64,000 nt of DNA from Nannocystis sp. (GTDB lineage: Bacteria; Myxococcota_A; Polyangia; Nannocystales; Nannocystaceae). Below, piece by piece: positions 18,267-27,225 of the stretch. A program made the translations under genes and the position numbers. The stretch is from the NCBI RefSeq assembly GCF_016714285.1, contig NZ_JADJNN010000016.1, positions 124,001 through 188,000 of the forward strand. The letters run 5' to 3'. The notes beneath the pieces were generated by a model, which searched no databases, had not been told where the DNA came from, and saw nothing but the letters and a program-made list of their open reading frames with translations. The stretch's first letter is position 1. Every line of letters starts with the position of its first letter.

Positions 18267-19370
18267 GTGCTGCGATGCGCGGGGCTGCGGGCGATGAGGC
18301 TTCTCGGCCTGGTGTCGCTGGTGGGATGCGGCGCGGCGCCGGAGCGGGTGAGTGAGGCGCCTGGGCCTGGGTTGGGGTCTGGGTCTGGGTCTGCTCCGGT
18401 GCCGGTCGCGGGTCCGGTCGACACCTGGCTTAAGGGACAGCTGCACGCGCACACCGGCAACTCGGGCGACAGCGCGACGGCGCCGCAGGAGGCGCTGCGG
18501 TGGTTCGCGGGGCACGGATTCGACTTCGTGGTGCTCACCGATCACAACTTCGTGACGGTGATGCCGGGCGGTGATGCGGGGCAGCTGCTGGCGATCCCCG
18601 GGGTCGAGCTGACGCAGAACCTGGACGACTGTGTGCCGCCGCCGGAGCCGGGGATGCAGTGCCTGTTGCACATCAACGCGCTGTTCGTCGAGCCGAGGCG
18701 GGCGGGTCGCTTCGCGTTCGCGGCGACGGACGAGCGCTCGCGCCTGGGGCTGTACGAGCGGGCCCTCGCGGCGACGCGCGAGCTCGGCGGCGTGGCCCAG
18801 CTGAACCACCCGAACTTCCACTACGCGGCCGACGCGGCGACGATCGTCGCGCTGGGGCGAGGCGGGCTGGCGCTGGTCGAGGTCGCCAACGAGGCGATCG
18901 ACTCGAACAACGCCGGCGACGCGGGGCACCCGTCGACCGAGGCGCTGTGGGACGCGGCGCTGGGCCAGGGCGCGAGGGTGTGGGCGGTGGCCACGGACGA
19001 CAGCCACCACTACGACGACGCCGCCGCGGTCACGGCCCGCGGCGAGACGGCGTACGTCGGCGATCGCGGCTTCGTGATGGTCCGCGCCGCCCGCACGCCA
19101 GCGGCGATCCGCGCGGCGATCGAGCGCGGCGACTTCTATGCGAGCAGCGGGGTGATCCTCGAGTCGCTCACGGCGAGCGCGGGGACCCTGGCGCTGCGCA
19201 CGGTGGGTGCACACGAGGTCCGCTTCATCGGCGGCGGCGGGCGCGAGCTGGCCCGCAGCCGCGGGGCGGCGGCCAGCTACACGCTGCGGCCCGGCGACGT
19301 GTACGTGCGTGCGGTGATCGAGGCGGGGGACGGGCGCAAGGCGTGGACGCAGCCGCTGTGGCGGGAGTGA
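18267..19370 (+). CDS. PHP-domain (CehA/McbA-type) metallohydrolase lipoprotein
   Basis: 367 residues from GTG 18267. Lipobox L-V-G-C (Cys21), a Gly/Ser/Pro linker, then a PHP domain: motif I QLHAHTGNSGDS, motif II FVVLTDHN, a Glu in GVELTQN, a His in AQLNHPNFHY and a late D-D-S-H-H-Y. This is the trinuclear metal site of PHP phosphoesterases, CehA/McbA branch. Likely hydrolyses phosphate or carbamate esters outside the cytoplasm; substrate unknown. Its last 39 bp are repeated just past the stop. Confidence 0.85.
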   Translation: MLRCAGLRAMRLLGLVSLVGCGAAPERVSEAPGPGLGSGSGSAPVPVAGPVDTWLKGQLHAHTGNSGDSATAPQEALRWFAGHGFDFVVLTDHNFVTVMPGGDAGQLLAIPGVELTQNLDDCVPPPEPGMQCLLHINALFVEPRRAGRFAFAATDERSRLGLYERALAATRELGGVAQLNHPNFHYAADAATIVALGRGGLALVEVANEAIDSNNAGDAGHPSTEALWDAALGQGARVWAVATDDSHHYDDAAAVTARGETAYVGDRGFVMVRAARTPAAIRAAIERGDFYASSGVILESLTASAGTLALRTVGAHEVRFIGGGGRELARSRGAAASYTLRPGDVYVRAVIEAGDGRKAWTQPLWRE

Positions 19371-19434
19371 GGCGCTGTCGTGGCGGAGCTGCGCGGGCGC
19401 AAGGCGTGGACGCAGCCGCTGTGGTGGGGGAGTG
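19331..19434. repeat. About 40-bp direct repeat copying PHP gene 3' end, period 63
   Basis: 19331-19369 (gene end) and 19394-19434 (downstream) share 30 identical bases then diverge slightly over the GGGAGTG stop region. Confidence 0.92.
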
Positions 19435-19529
19435 CACGAGCCGGTCGCGGTCGCTGAGGTGCGCCGCGGCTGCGGCGAGGGGTCGCGGGACGACCCGCGG
19501 GCGTGGGGTCTGTGGCATGCTCGCGGCCG

Positions 19530-20843
19530 GTGTCCGACGAGCAGAGTTCGGCCGAGATCACGCTGCGGCTGTTCGTCGTGGCGCGCTGGGTGATGCTCGT
19601 GCTCATCGCGTTCGGCTGGACGCTGCAGACGATCAGCCCGGGTATGTTCACCTGGGTGGTCTCGTGGTTCCCGCCGCCCCCGGAGCCCACTGGCACGGCC
19701 GCGGTGGTCAGCTTGCTGGTGCTCGGCAACCTGTGGGTACGCCTACGGGTGCTCGGCCGCGGCCGGGCCACCACGACGATCGCCGGCGTCCACCTGCTCG
19801 TCGACTCGGTCGCGCTGACGGCCCTGCTCGCGCTCTCGGGCGGCGTCACCAACTCGTTCACGACCATGTACTTCGTGCCGATGACGCTGGCGACCCAGCT
19901 CTCGCCGCGCTGGACCTGGGCCGTCGCGGCCGCGTCGCTGCTGGGCTTCGCCGCGCTGTTCGTGCTGGCGCCCGCGCCCGCGGGCCCGCCCGGGCACGAG
20001 CACCACTTCCTCGGCCACATCCGCGGGATGTGGGTCGCGTTCGGGATGTCGGCGGCGTTCATGACCTACTTCGTGCACCGCATCGCCCTGTCGCTCTCGC
20101 GGCAGCGGGCCGAGCTGACGCGCCTGCGCCTGGCGGCCGAACAGGACCGTCAGCTGGCGGCGCTCGGCACCCTCGCGGCCGGGGCGGCGCACGAGCTGGG
20201 CTCGCCGCTCGGGACGGTGGCGATGCTGGTCGGCGATCTGGGTGTCATGAGCGAGGCGGAGCGAGCCGACGCGATCGCCACGATCCGCCAGGAGCTCAGG
20301 CGCTGCAAGACGATCGTGCAGCAGATGTCGTCGCCCGAGCTGCGCGTGCCGAGCCTCGGCCGCGCGAGCGAGGCCTGGCCGCTCGCGCGGCTGGCCGACG
20401 AGCTGCACGACAGCGGCGGCGAGCTGCGCCTGCAGATCGACGTCGACGCCAGCGCCCGCGGGGTGAGCACCAGCCAGCCGATCGAGGTGCTCGGGCAGAT
20501 CGTCCGCGCCGTGGTCGCCAACGCGGTCGACGCCTGTCGCGCGCGAGCGGGGTCCACCGGGGTGCGACTGCGCGTCGCAGTCGAGGGCGACCAGGCCCAC
20601 ATCACGGTGATCGACGACGGCGCCGGCATGGCCCCGCAGGCGGCGGCGGCGGCCTTCGATCCGTTCTTCTCGACCAAGCCCGAGGGGCAGGGCATGGGCC
20701 TCGGCCTCTATCTCGCGCGCGCCCACCTGCGGGCGCTCGGCGGCACGATCGAGCTGGCGTCACAGCTCGGTCACGGCACCACCGTTGAGGTCCGATTCCC
20801 CCTGACCGAGGCGCTGCGGGCCGCTGCGGGCGCTTCTGTGTGA
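19530..20843 (+). CDS. RegB/PrrB-like redox sensor histidine kinase
   Basis: 437 residues from GTG 19530. About six membrane helices in the first 190 residues, with GGVTNSF in the place of the RegB quinone-binding GGxxNPF segment. H-box LGTLAAGAAHELGSPLGT (phospho-His), then ELRRCKTIVQQM, where the Cys occupies the position of the RegB redox-active Cys. N and G boxes near VVANAVDACRAR, DDGAGMAP and GMGLGLYLARA. RegB senses respiratory redox state and phosphorylates RegA. The RegA-like gene follows directly. CATGCT lies 8 nt before the GTG. Confidence 0.88.
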   Translation: MSDEQSSAEITLRLFVVARWVMLVLIAFGWTLQTISPGMFTWVVSWFPPPPEPTGTAAVVSLLVLGNLWVRLRVLGRGRATTTIAGVHLLVDSVALTALLALSGGVTNSFTTMYFVPMTLATQLSPRWTWAVAAASLLGFAALFVLAPAPAGPPGHEHHFLGHIRGMWVAFGMSAAFMTYFVHRIALSLSRQRAELTRLRLAAEQDRQLAALGTLAAGAAHELGSPLGTVAMLVGDLGVMSEAERADAIATIRQELRRCKTIVQQMSSPELRVPSLGRASEAWPLARLADELHDSGGELRLQIDVDASARGVSTSQPIEVLGQIVRAVVANAVDACRARAGSTGVRLRVAVEGDQAHITVIDDGAGMAPQAAAAAFDPFFSTKPEGQGMGLGLYLARAHLRALGGTIELASQLGHGTTVEVRFPLTEALRAAAGASV

Positions 20844-20907
20844 GCTGGTGGCGGCTTTGCTTGCCGCTTCGCGGGGCATCGGGCAGGGTTGCCGAAGGGA
20901 TCGCGCA

Positions 20908-21516
20908 ATGATCGAAGCCGCCGACGACCGCATCACCGTGCTTGTGGTGGATGATGACAAGGCCTTCTGTCAGGCCATGGCGGGCGCGCTGCGCCGTCGC
21001 GGTCTGGCCGTGGTCGTGGCCCACAACTACGACGACGCGCTGGCCGAGGCCGAGGCGTGGTCGCCGGACCGGGCGGTGGTCGACCTGCGGATGCCGGGGC
21101 GCAGCGGCCTCGAGCTGGTGGCGGCGTTGCGGCGCAACGACCCGCACATGGGCATCGTCGTGTTGACCGGCTACGGCAGCATCGCCACCGCGATCGAGGC
21201 GATCAAGCTCGGCGCGACCTACTACCTGACCAAGCCGGCCGAGGCCGACGACATCCTGGCCGCCTTCACCCGCACCGCCCCCGTGATGGTCGAGATGCCG
21301 AGCCCGCAGTCGGCCAAGCCGCTCGACGAGCTCGAGTGGGAGCACCTGCAGGCCGTGCTCACCGACTGCCAGGGCAACATCTCCGAGGCCGCCCGGCGCC
21401 TCGGCATGCACCGTCGCAGCCTGCAGCGCAAGCTGGCCCGCGGCCGCCCGAGCCACGAGGGGAGCCCGGCGCCGGTCGGGGACTCGCCCGCCGCGGCGCC
21501 CGGCGGCACCACGTAA
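20908..21516 (+). CDS. RegA/PrrA-like response regulator
   Basis: 202 residues from ATG 20908. Receiver with VLVVDDDKAFC, phospho-acceptor Asp in RAVVDLRMPGRSG, Thr/Lys in VVLTGYGS and LTKPAEADD. A Fis-type helix-turn-helix follows: GNISEAARRLGMHRRSLQRK, nearly the family consensus. The tail after about residue 180 is Pro/Ala/Gly-rich and not in RegA. Pairs with the upstream kinase (64 bp gap); such systems control respiration and carbon or nitrogen fixation genes. Confidence 0.9.
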   Translation: MIEAADDRITVLVVDDDKAFCQAMAGALRRRGLAVVVAHNYDDALAEAEAWSPDRAVVDLRMPGRSGLELVAALRRNDPHMGIVVLTGYGSIATAIEAIKLGATYYLTKPAEADDILAAFTRTAPVMVEMPSPQSAKPLDELEWEHLQAVLTDCQGNISEAARRLGMHRRSLQRKLARGRPSHEGSPAPVGDSPAAAPGGTT

Positions 21517-21527
21517 CGCACCCCGGG

Positions 21528-21549
21528 CGGTGCCCCGCGCGGGGCACCG
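21528..21549. terminator. 22-bp perfect palindrome after regA-like gene
   Basis: CGGTGCCCCGC followed by GCGGGGCACCG, 12 bp past the stop. Could fold as a strong GC hairpin; no T run. Could instead be a protein-binding site. Confidence 0.45.
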
Positions 21550-21655
21550 GAGTCGGCCGCGACCGTGTCCGGCGGTGACACGCCCCGCGCGGGTAGCATT
21601 GTCGGCCGCGTCAGGCGTCACGGTCAGGCGGCACCACGAGCGCGCGGCGATCGGT

Positions 21656-21661
21656 TAGCAT
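21656..21661 (+). promoter_or_regulatory. -10-like TAGCAT, 7 nt before start
   Basis: TAGCAT, CGCCGCG, ATG 21669 of thpR. A second TAGCAT lies about 60 bp upstream (21594-21599). Confidence 0.5.
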
Positions 21662-21668
21662 CGCCGCG

Positions 21669-22217
21669 ATGGCGCGCCTGTTCCTCGGCCTCGACCTGCC
21701 GTCCGACGTCGACGCCCACCTCGAGCTCATGTCTTGCGGGGTCCCCGACGCGCGCTGGGAGGGCCGCGACAAATTCCACCTGACGCTGCTCTTCCTCGAC
21801 GAGCTGGATGGCCGCGTGCAGCGCTCGTTGATCGACGCGCTGACCGGGCTCCGCTCGCCGCCCTTCGAGCTCACGCTCAAGGGCGTCGGCGTGTTCCCCC
21901 CGCGCGGCGCCCCGAGCTCGCTGTGGGCCGGCGTCGCCGACCCCGCGCCGCTGCTCGCCCTGCGCCAGAAGATCGTCGCCCGCCTGCGCGAGCTGCCGAT
22001 CGCGGCAGATCCGCGGAAGTTCGTCCCGCACGTGACCCTCGCCCGCGTCGGCGCCAGCCCGGTCGACGCCGTCGTCGCCTACCTGGCCGATCACGTGCTG
22101 TTTCGCAGCGAGACCTTCCGCGTCGAGCAGCTCAATCTCTACTCGAGCGTGCGCTCGGCGAAGGGCTCGCAGTACCGCATCGAGGCCGGCTTCCCGCTGC
22201 GCGCGGAGGTCCGGTAG
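21669..22217 (+). CDS. thpR: RNA 2',3'-cyclic phosphodiesterase (ThpR/LigT)
   Basis: 182 residues, usual family length. The N-terminal LFLGLDLP and two H-x-T-x motifs, HLTL (about residue 37) and HVTL (about residue 121), form the 2H phosphoesterase active site that opens 2',3'-cyclic phosphates on RNA. Cytoplasmic. The two permease genes follow 3 bp downstream, so they share a transcript, though no functional link is known. Confidence 0.92.
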   Translation: MARLFLGLDLPSDVDAHLELMSCGVPDARWEGRDKFHLTLLFLDELDGRVQRSLIDALTGLRSPPFELTLKGVGVFPPRGAPSSLWAGVADPAPLLALRQKIVARLRELPIAADPRKFVPHVTLARVGASPVDAVVAYLADHVLFRSETFRVEQLNLYSSVRSAKGSQYRIEAGFPLRAEVR

Positions 22218-22220
22218 GCG

Positions 22221-23159
22221 GTGTGGATCCGCCGCCTGCTGGTCGCGGCGGCCACGCTGGCCCTGGTCAGCGCGCTGGTGTTCCTGGTGGTCGACGCGCT
22301 GGCCGACCGCGCGGCGCTGGACCTCGGCCGCGGCGCGAGCCCCGAGGCGCTGGCCGCCCGTCGGCACCTGCTCGGGCTCGACCGGCCGATCGTCACCAGG
22401 CTGTTCGAACATGTCGCATCGGCCATGTCCTTCGAGCTCGGCGAGAGCGCGCGCCTGGGGGTCCCGGTGGTCACGCTGCTGCGGCGCGCCGCGGGGCCGA
22501 CGCTGGCCTACGCGCTGCCCGGCTTCTTGCTCGCCACGATCGTCGCGCTGCTCGCCGGGGTCGCGGCGGCGCGGCGACGCGGCCTCGTCGATCGTGTGTT
22601 GCTGGTCGTGTCGACCCTGTTGATGAGCTGCTCGAGCGTGATCGTGGTGGTGCTCGGGCAGTATCTGCTGGCCCACCGGATGCGCTGGTTCCCCGTGCTC
22701 GGCTGGCCCCTGGCCGGCGACCCGCGGCCGCTGCTGGGCTTCGTGCTGCTGCCGGCGCTGCTGTGGGCGCTGATCCAGCTCGGCCCTGACCTGCGCCACT
22801 ACCGGGCGATCTTCGTGCGCGAGCTGGCCGCGCCGCACGTCGAGGGCCTGCGCGCCCGCGGCCTCGGCGAGCGGCGCGTCGTCCTCCGGGTGCTGCGCGG
22901 CGCGGCGGCGCCGGTGCTCGCGCGGGTGTCGGCCCGCCTGCCGCAGCTCGTGCTCGGGAGCGTGGTCGTCGAGCACGTCTTCAACATCCCAGGTCTCGGC
23001 GCGCTGCTGGTCGCGGCGGTCCGCGACGCCGACCTCGCGGTGGTGCAGGGGGTGGCCTTCTGCCTGGCCGCCGCGACGATCGCCGGCCAGGCGCTGTGTG
23101 ACCTGGCGGTTTACCTGCTCGACCCGCGCACCCGCGCGCCCGCGGAGGCTGGCCGATGA
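22221..23159 (+). CDS. Dipeptide/oligopeptide-type ABC permease (DppB-like)
   Basis: 312 residues from GTG 22221. N-terminal helix, then the BPD-transp-1 core with six helices, family-typical LGLDRPIVTRL, VVVLGQYLLAHRMRWFPVLGW and FNIPGLGALLVAAVRDAD near the C-terminus. Moves peptides or nickel across the inner membrane with a DppC-type partner. No solute-binding protein or ATPase gene adjoins, so these must be encoded elsewhere or missing. Confidence 0.9.
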   Translation: MWIRRLLVAAATLALVSALVFLVVDALADRAALDLGRGASPEALAARRHLLGLDRPIVTRLFEHVASAMSFELGESARLGVPVVTLLRRAAGPTLAYALPGFLLATIVALLAGVAAARRRGLVDRVLLVVSTLLMSCSSVIVVVLGQYLLAHRMRWFPVLGWPLAGDPRPLLGFVLLPALLWALIQLGPDLRHYRAIFVRELAAPHVEGLRARGLGERRVVLRVLRGAAAPVLARVSARLPQLVLGSVVVEHVFNIPGLGALLVAAVRDADLAVVQGVAFCLAAATIAGQALCDLAVYLLDPRTRAPAEAGR

Positions 23160-23980
23160 GACAGGTCGAGGGCTGGCGCAGACCGCTCGGGCTCGCCGGG
23201 GTCGTCGCGCTCGCGGGCCTCGGGGTGTTCGCGGTGCTGGCTCTCGGCGCGGCGCTCGGGCTGTGGGCGGCCGGCTTCGAGGGGGCCGTCGCCCGCGAGC
23301 ACCTGTCCCCGGGGCCAGGTGCGTGGCTCGGCACCGACGCGCTCGGGCGCGACCTGCTGGCGCGGACGATCCAGGGCGCCCGCGTCTCGCTCGCGGTCGG
23401 CGGCGGCGCGGCGCTCGGGCTGGTGGCGATCGGCGGGGTGCTCGGCGCGTTCGCGGGGCTGCGCGGCGGCTGGATCGACCGCCTGCTCGCGGGGCTGTGC
23501 GACGCGCTGGCCGCGATCCCGCCGGTGGTCACGCTGCTCGGGGCGGCGCTGCTGCTGCGCCCCGGCCTCGCCACCGCGATCGCGGCGATCGCCCTCACGC
23601 AGTGGCACGGGGTGTTTCGCAGCGTGCGCGCCGAGGCGCAGCGCATGCGATCCGCCGATCATGACCGGGCCGCGCGGGCGATGGGCGCGGGCACATGGCA
23701 CCGCATCCGCTGGCACTTGCTGCCGCGCCTGCGCCCGCTGCTCGTCACCTCGCTGGTCCTCTGCTTCGTGTACGCGGTCAAGGTCGAGGCCGTGCTCGCC
23801 TACTTCGGCGCGAGCGCCCAGACCTTGCCGAGCTGGGGTCGCCTGCTGGCCGAGACTGGCAGCGAGCTGGCGCGCGGGATCTGGTGGCCGACGGCGGCCG
23901 CCAGCGTGCCGCTGGCGCTGCTCGTGTTGTGCGCCCAGGTGCTCGCGGATCGCCTCGGCGAGGGCGAGCCTCGCGGTTGA
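23156..23980 (+). CDS. Dipeptide/oligopeptide-type ABC permease (DppC-like)
   Basis: 274 residues, overlapping the DppB-like gene by 4 bp (ATGA). Family motif WLGTDALGRDLLARTIQGAR, then six helices and the EAA-like loop RAMGAGTWHRIRWHLLP that contacts the ATPase. Forms the heterodimeric channel with the preceding protein. Confidence 0.9.
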   Translation: MRQVEGWRRPLGLAGVVALAGLGVFAVLALGAALGLWAAGFEGAVAREHLSPGPGAWLGTDALGRDLLARTIQGARVSLAVGGGAALGLVAIGGVLGAFAGLRGGWIDRLLAGLCDALAAIPPVVTLLGAALLLRPGLATAIAAIALTQWHGVFRSVRAEAQRMRSADHDRAARAMGAGTWHRIRWHLLPRLRPLLVTSLVLCFVYAVKVEAVLAYFGASAQTLPSWGRLLAETGSELARGIWWPTAAASVPLALLVLCAQVLADRLGEGEPRG

Positions 23981-24217
23981 TCGGCCTTGCCGGGACTGTG
24001 ATCACGCCGGGCCTGGCCTTCGGTGCTGCTGCACCGAGCTCGTTGGGTCGCTGGCGCGATGTCGCTGCTCGGTGTAGGCGCGATCGTGCCGTGTCGGCCG
24101 CGGGAACGCTGTGAGCGCTGCGCCACGGGCGATCTGTGGCGGTGAGGCCCGCGGGCCCTGGCCAGGCTGGACTCGCTGTGGCACCATCGTCGCCCGCGTT
24201 CGCCTGCGGCCTCCGCG

Positions 24218-24973
24218 ATGACCGACTTCCTCAACGCCATCCTTAGTGTGCCCACGGTGGTGTTCACGGTGATGTTGCTGGTGATCGTGCTGTACTGGCT
24301 GATGGTCATCGTCGGCGCGATCGGGGTCGACGTGTTGCACGTCGGCGAGGCCGCCGGGGCCAAGATCGAGGGCATGGTCAGCGGCGCGGTCGAGGGCAAG
24401 ATCGAGGGCGTGCTGGATGGGGCGGTCGAGGGCAAGGTCGAGGGCATGACCGGCAAGCTCGAGGCGGTGGCCGGCGGCGGCGGTTTCCTGGCGATGCTCG
24501 GCTTCGGCAAGGTGCCGGCCACCGTGGTGCTCAGCTCGCTGGTGCTGTGGTCGTGGGCGCTGTGCGTGCTCGCGGTGCGCGGCGGCGGCGGGCTCGGGCT
24601 GCCGGCGTGGGCGCTGAACCTGATCGGGCCGGCGCTGGCGGTGTTCCTCGCCGGCGTGGTGACCGGGCTGCTGGTGCGGGCGATCGGTCGCTTCATCGTT
24701 CACCACGAGCCGCTGCACCGCGCCGACCTGGTCGGCAAGCTGTGTACGATCACCACCGGTCGCGTCGACGCGGGCTTCGGCCAGGCGCTGGTCAGCGAGC
24801 ACGGCGTCGACCTCACCGTCGACGTTCGCTGCGACCCGCCGAACACGCTGCAGCGGCACGCGAAGGCGGTCATCGTCGGCCACGACGCCGAGCATCACTT
24901 CTACACGGTTGAGGCCTACGATCAGCCGCTCGCACCGCTGCCCTCCGGGTCGCAGCGGCCGCCGGCGGCCTAG
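24218..24973 (+). CDS. YqiJ-like membrane protein with OB-type tail
   Basis: 251 residues. Helix at 11-35, then a 45-residue amphipathic stretch of imperfect units VEGKIEG, VLDG and VEGKVEG, two helices (about 105-160) and a C-terminal beta-rich domain (LVGKLCTITTGRVDAGFGQA onward) like the OB fold of YqiJ/NfeD proteins. YqiJ- and NfeD-type proteins are encoded beside flotillins and are thought to work with them in membrane microdomains. First gene of a tight operon; the flotillin gene starts 26 bp later. 237 bp of non-coding sequence precede it. Confidence 0.78.
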   Translation: MTDFLNAILSVPTVVFTVMLLVIVLYWLMVIVGAIGVDVLHVGEAAGAKIEGMVSGAVEGKIEGVLDGAVEGKVEGMTGKLEAVAGGGGFLAMLGFGKVPATVVLSSLVLWSWALCVLAVRGGGGLGLPAWALNLIGPALAVFLAGVVTGLLVRAIGRFIVHHEPLHRADLVGKLCTITTGRVDAGFGQALVSEHGVDLTVDVRCDPPNTLQRHAKAVIVGHDAEHHFYTVEAYDQPLAPLPSGSQRPPAA

Positions 24974-24999
24974 CGCGCACGCACGGAGGAGAGAGCAGC

Positions 25000-27222
25000 A
25001 TGGCCGAAGTGTTTCCCACCCTGATGGCGATTGAAGAGGCGGAGCTGATCCTGGTCGGCACCATCGCCGGCGTCATCTTCCTCGTCATCGTCGGCACCTT
25101 CTTCATCATCTCCCGGTTTTATCGCCAGGTGGATCAGGGCAAGGCGCTGATCGTCAACAAGAAGGCCGGGCCGCAGGTGGTGTTCACCGGCATCGTGGTC
25201 CTGCCGATCATTCACCGCGCCGAGACGATGGACATCTCGGTCAAGAGCCTCGACATCGACCGCCGCGGCAAGGACGGCCTGATCTGCAAGGACAACATCC
25301 GCGCGGACATCAAGGTCGCGTTCTTCGTGCGCGTCAACAAGACCCCGGAGGACGTGCTGAAGGTCGCCCAGGCGATCGGCTGCGCCCGCGCGTCGGACCA
25401 GCAGACCCTCGACGAGCTGTTCTCGGCCAAGTTCTCCGAGGCGCTGAAGACGGTCGGCAAGCAGCTCGAGTTCGAGGAGCTCTACACCAAGCGCGGAGAG
25501 TTCAAGGACCAGCTCATCGAGGTGATCGGCCGCGACCTGAACGGCTACATACTCGATGACGCGGCGATCGACTACCTCGAGCAGACCCCGCTCAATTCCC
25601 TCGATCCGCACAACATCCTCGACGCCCAGGGCATCCGCAAGATCACGGAGATCACGGCCAAGCAGAACGTCTTCACCAACGAGCTGCGCCAGAAGGAGCG
25701 CATGGACGTCGGCTCGCAGAACCTCACGGCCGACGAGGCCGTGTTCCGCTACGAGCAGCAGCGCGCCGACGCCGAGGCCAAGAAGAACAAGGAGATCGCG
25801 ATCTCCATGGCCCGCGAGCAGAACGAGGCCATGCGGGTCGCCAGCGACGAGAACAAAAAGACAGCGCTGGTCCAGCAGGGCAACGAGGGGGAGATCGGCA
25901 AGGCTGAGCAGGACAAGGTGCGGCAGATCGCTATCGCCGAGAAGGCCCGCGAGCGCGAGATCTCGATCGAGGTCGAGCGCAACGAGAAGGCCCGCGCGAC
26001 CGAGGCGATCGGGCGCGAGCGGGCGGTCGAGCTGCTGCGCATCGAGAAGGAGAAGGCCCTGGAGATCGAGCGCAAGGCGATCGCCGAGGTCGTCCGCGAG
26101 CGCGTCTCGGTCGAGAAGGGCGTCGCCGAGGAGGAGGAGCGGACCAAGGACATCCGCGTGCTCGCCGACGCCAACCGGACCAAGGAGTCGCGGGTGATCA
26201 AGGCCGAGGGCGAGGCGCAGGAGCGGGTCGTCAAGGACGTGAAGACCGCCCAGGCTGGCGAGGAGGTCGCCAAGTTCGACGCCAAGAAGCAGCTGATCCT
26301 GGCCGAGGCCTCGCTCGAGGCGGCCGACAAGCAGGCCAAGGCGAAGATCCGTCAGGCCGAGGGCACCCAGGCCGAGGCGGCCGCGGCCGGGCTCGCCGAG
26401 GTGCGGGTGAAGGAGGCCGACGCGAGCGCGATCGAGAAGCTCGGCATGGCCAAGATCCGGGTCCAGGAGGCCGAGGCCGGGGCGATCGAGAAGCGCGGCA
26501 TGGCCGAGAACGCGGTCATCAAGGAGCGCTTCGCGGTCGAGGCCGCCGGCGAGGAGCAGAAGGGCCTCGCCGCGGCGCGGGTGCAGGAGGCCGAGGCGGG
26601 CGCGCTCGAGAAGCGCGGCGCGGCCCAGGCTTCTGCCGAGGAGAAGCACGGCGTCGCAATTGCGGTCGCCGCCGAGCGGCAGGGCGTGGCCAACGCGGTC
26701 GCGGTGCGCGAGAAGCTGCTCGCCGAGGCGACGGGTCTGGCCGAGAAGGCCAAGGCGATGAAGGCGATGGAGGGCACGCCGCGCGAGCACGAGGAGTTCC
26801 GCCTCAACCTCGAGCGCGACAAGGAGGTCCAGCTCGCGGGGATCGCCGCCCAGCGGGTGCTCGCGGAGGCGCAGGCCAAGGTCCTGGCGGTCGCGCTCGA
26901 GCACGCGAAGATCAACATCGTCGGCGGCGACGGGGCCTTCTTCGATCGCTTCATCCGCGCAGTCGGCACCGGCCAGACGATCGACGGCACGGTCGACCAC
27001 AGCGAGACGCTGAAGAAGCTGCTCGGCGAGTATCTCGACGGCAAGAAGAGCCTGCCCGAGGACCTCAAGGCGGTGCTCTCGCGGCCGGCGGTGTCGGCGG
27101 ATGGCGTGCAGAAGCTGACCGTCTCGGCGCTGCTCGGCGACCTGATGCTCTCCTCCGACGGCGCGGTCAAGCGCAAGCTCCAGTCGCTGCTGCAGAAGGC
27201 GCAGGAGCTCGGGCTCGAGTAA
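25000..27222 (+). CDS. Flotillin-like SPFH protein (YqiK type)
   Basis: 740 residues, start with strong GGAGGAG upstream. One membrane helix (about 15-40, LVGTIAGVIFLVIVGTFFII), then an SPFH/band 7 domain (about 45-250: GKALIVNKKAGPQVVFTG, DGLICKDNIRADIKVAFFVR), then a very long Ala/Glu/Lys/Arg-rich coiled coil (about 260-640) with repeats of V-x-E-A-[ED]-A-[SG]-A-[IL]-E-K, and a short C-terminal region. SPFH proteins oligomerise into membrane cages or microdomains. Longer than standard flotillins (about 500) by the extended coil. Middle gene of the operon. Confidence 0.88.
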   Translation: MAEVFPTLMAIEEAELILVGTIAGVIFLVIVGTFFIISRFYRQVDQGKALIVNKKAGPQVVFTGIVVLPIIHRAETMDISVKSLDIDRRGKDGLICKDNIRADIKVAFFVRVNKTPEDVLKVAQAIGCARASDQQTLDELFSAKFSEALKTVGKQLEFEELYTKRGEFKDQLIEVIGRDLNGYILDDAAIDYLEQTPLNSLDPHNILDAQGIRKITEITAKQNVFTNELRQKERMDVGSQNLTADEAVFRYEQQRADAEAKKNKEIAISMAREQNEAMRVASDENKKTALVQQGNEGEIGKAEQDKVRQIAIAEKAREREISIEVERNEKARATEAIGRERAVELLRIEKEKALEIERKAIAEVVRERVSVEKGVAEEEERTKDIRVLADANRTKESRVIKAEGEAQERVVKDVKTAQAGEEVAKFDAKKQLILAEASLEAADKQAKAKIRQAEGTQAEAAAAGLAEVRVKEADASAIEKLGMAKIRVQEAEAGAIEKRGMAENAVIKERFAVEAAGEEQKGLAAARVQEAEAGALEKRGAAQASAEEKHGVAIAVAAERQGVANAVAVREKLLAEATGLAEKAKAMKAMEGTPREHEEFRLNLERDKEVQLAGIAAQRVLAEAQAKVLAVALEHAKINIVGGDGAFFDRFIRAVGTGQTIDGTVDHSETLKKLLGEYLDGKKSLPEDLKAVLSRPAVSADGVQKLTVSALLGDLMLSSDGAVKRKLQSLLQKAQELGLE

Positions 27223-27225
27223 GCC

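Noticed and set aside
22221..23980. Nickel-specific transporter
   Set aside because: No diagnostic residues or neighbouring nickel genes; left as dipeptide-type permeases.
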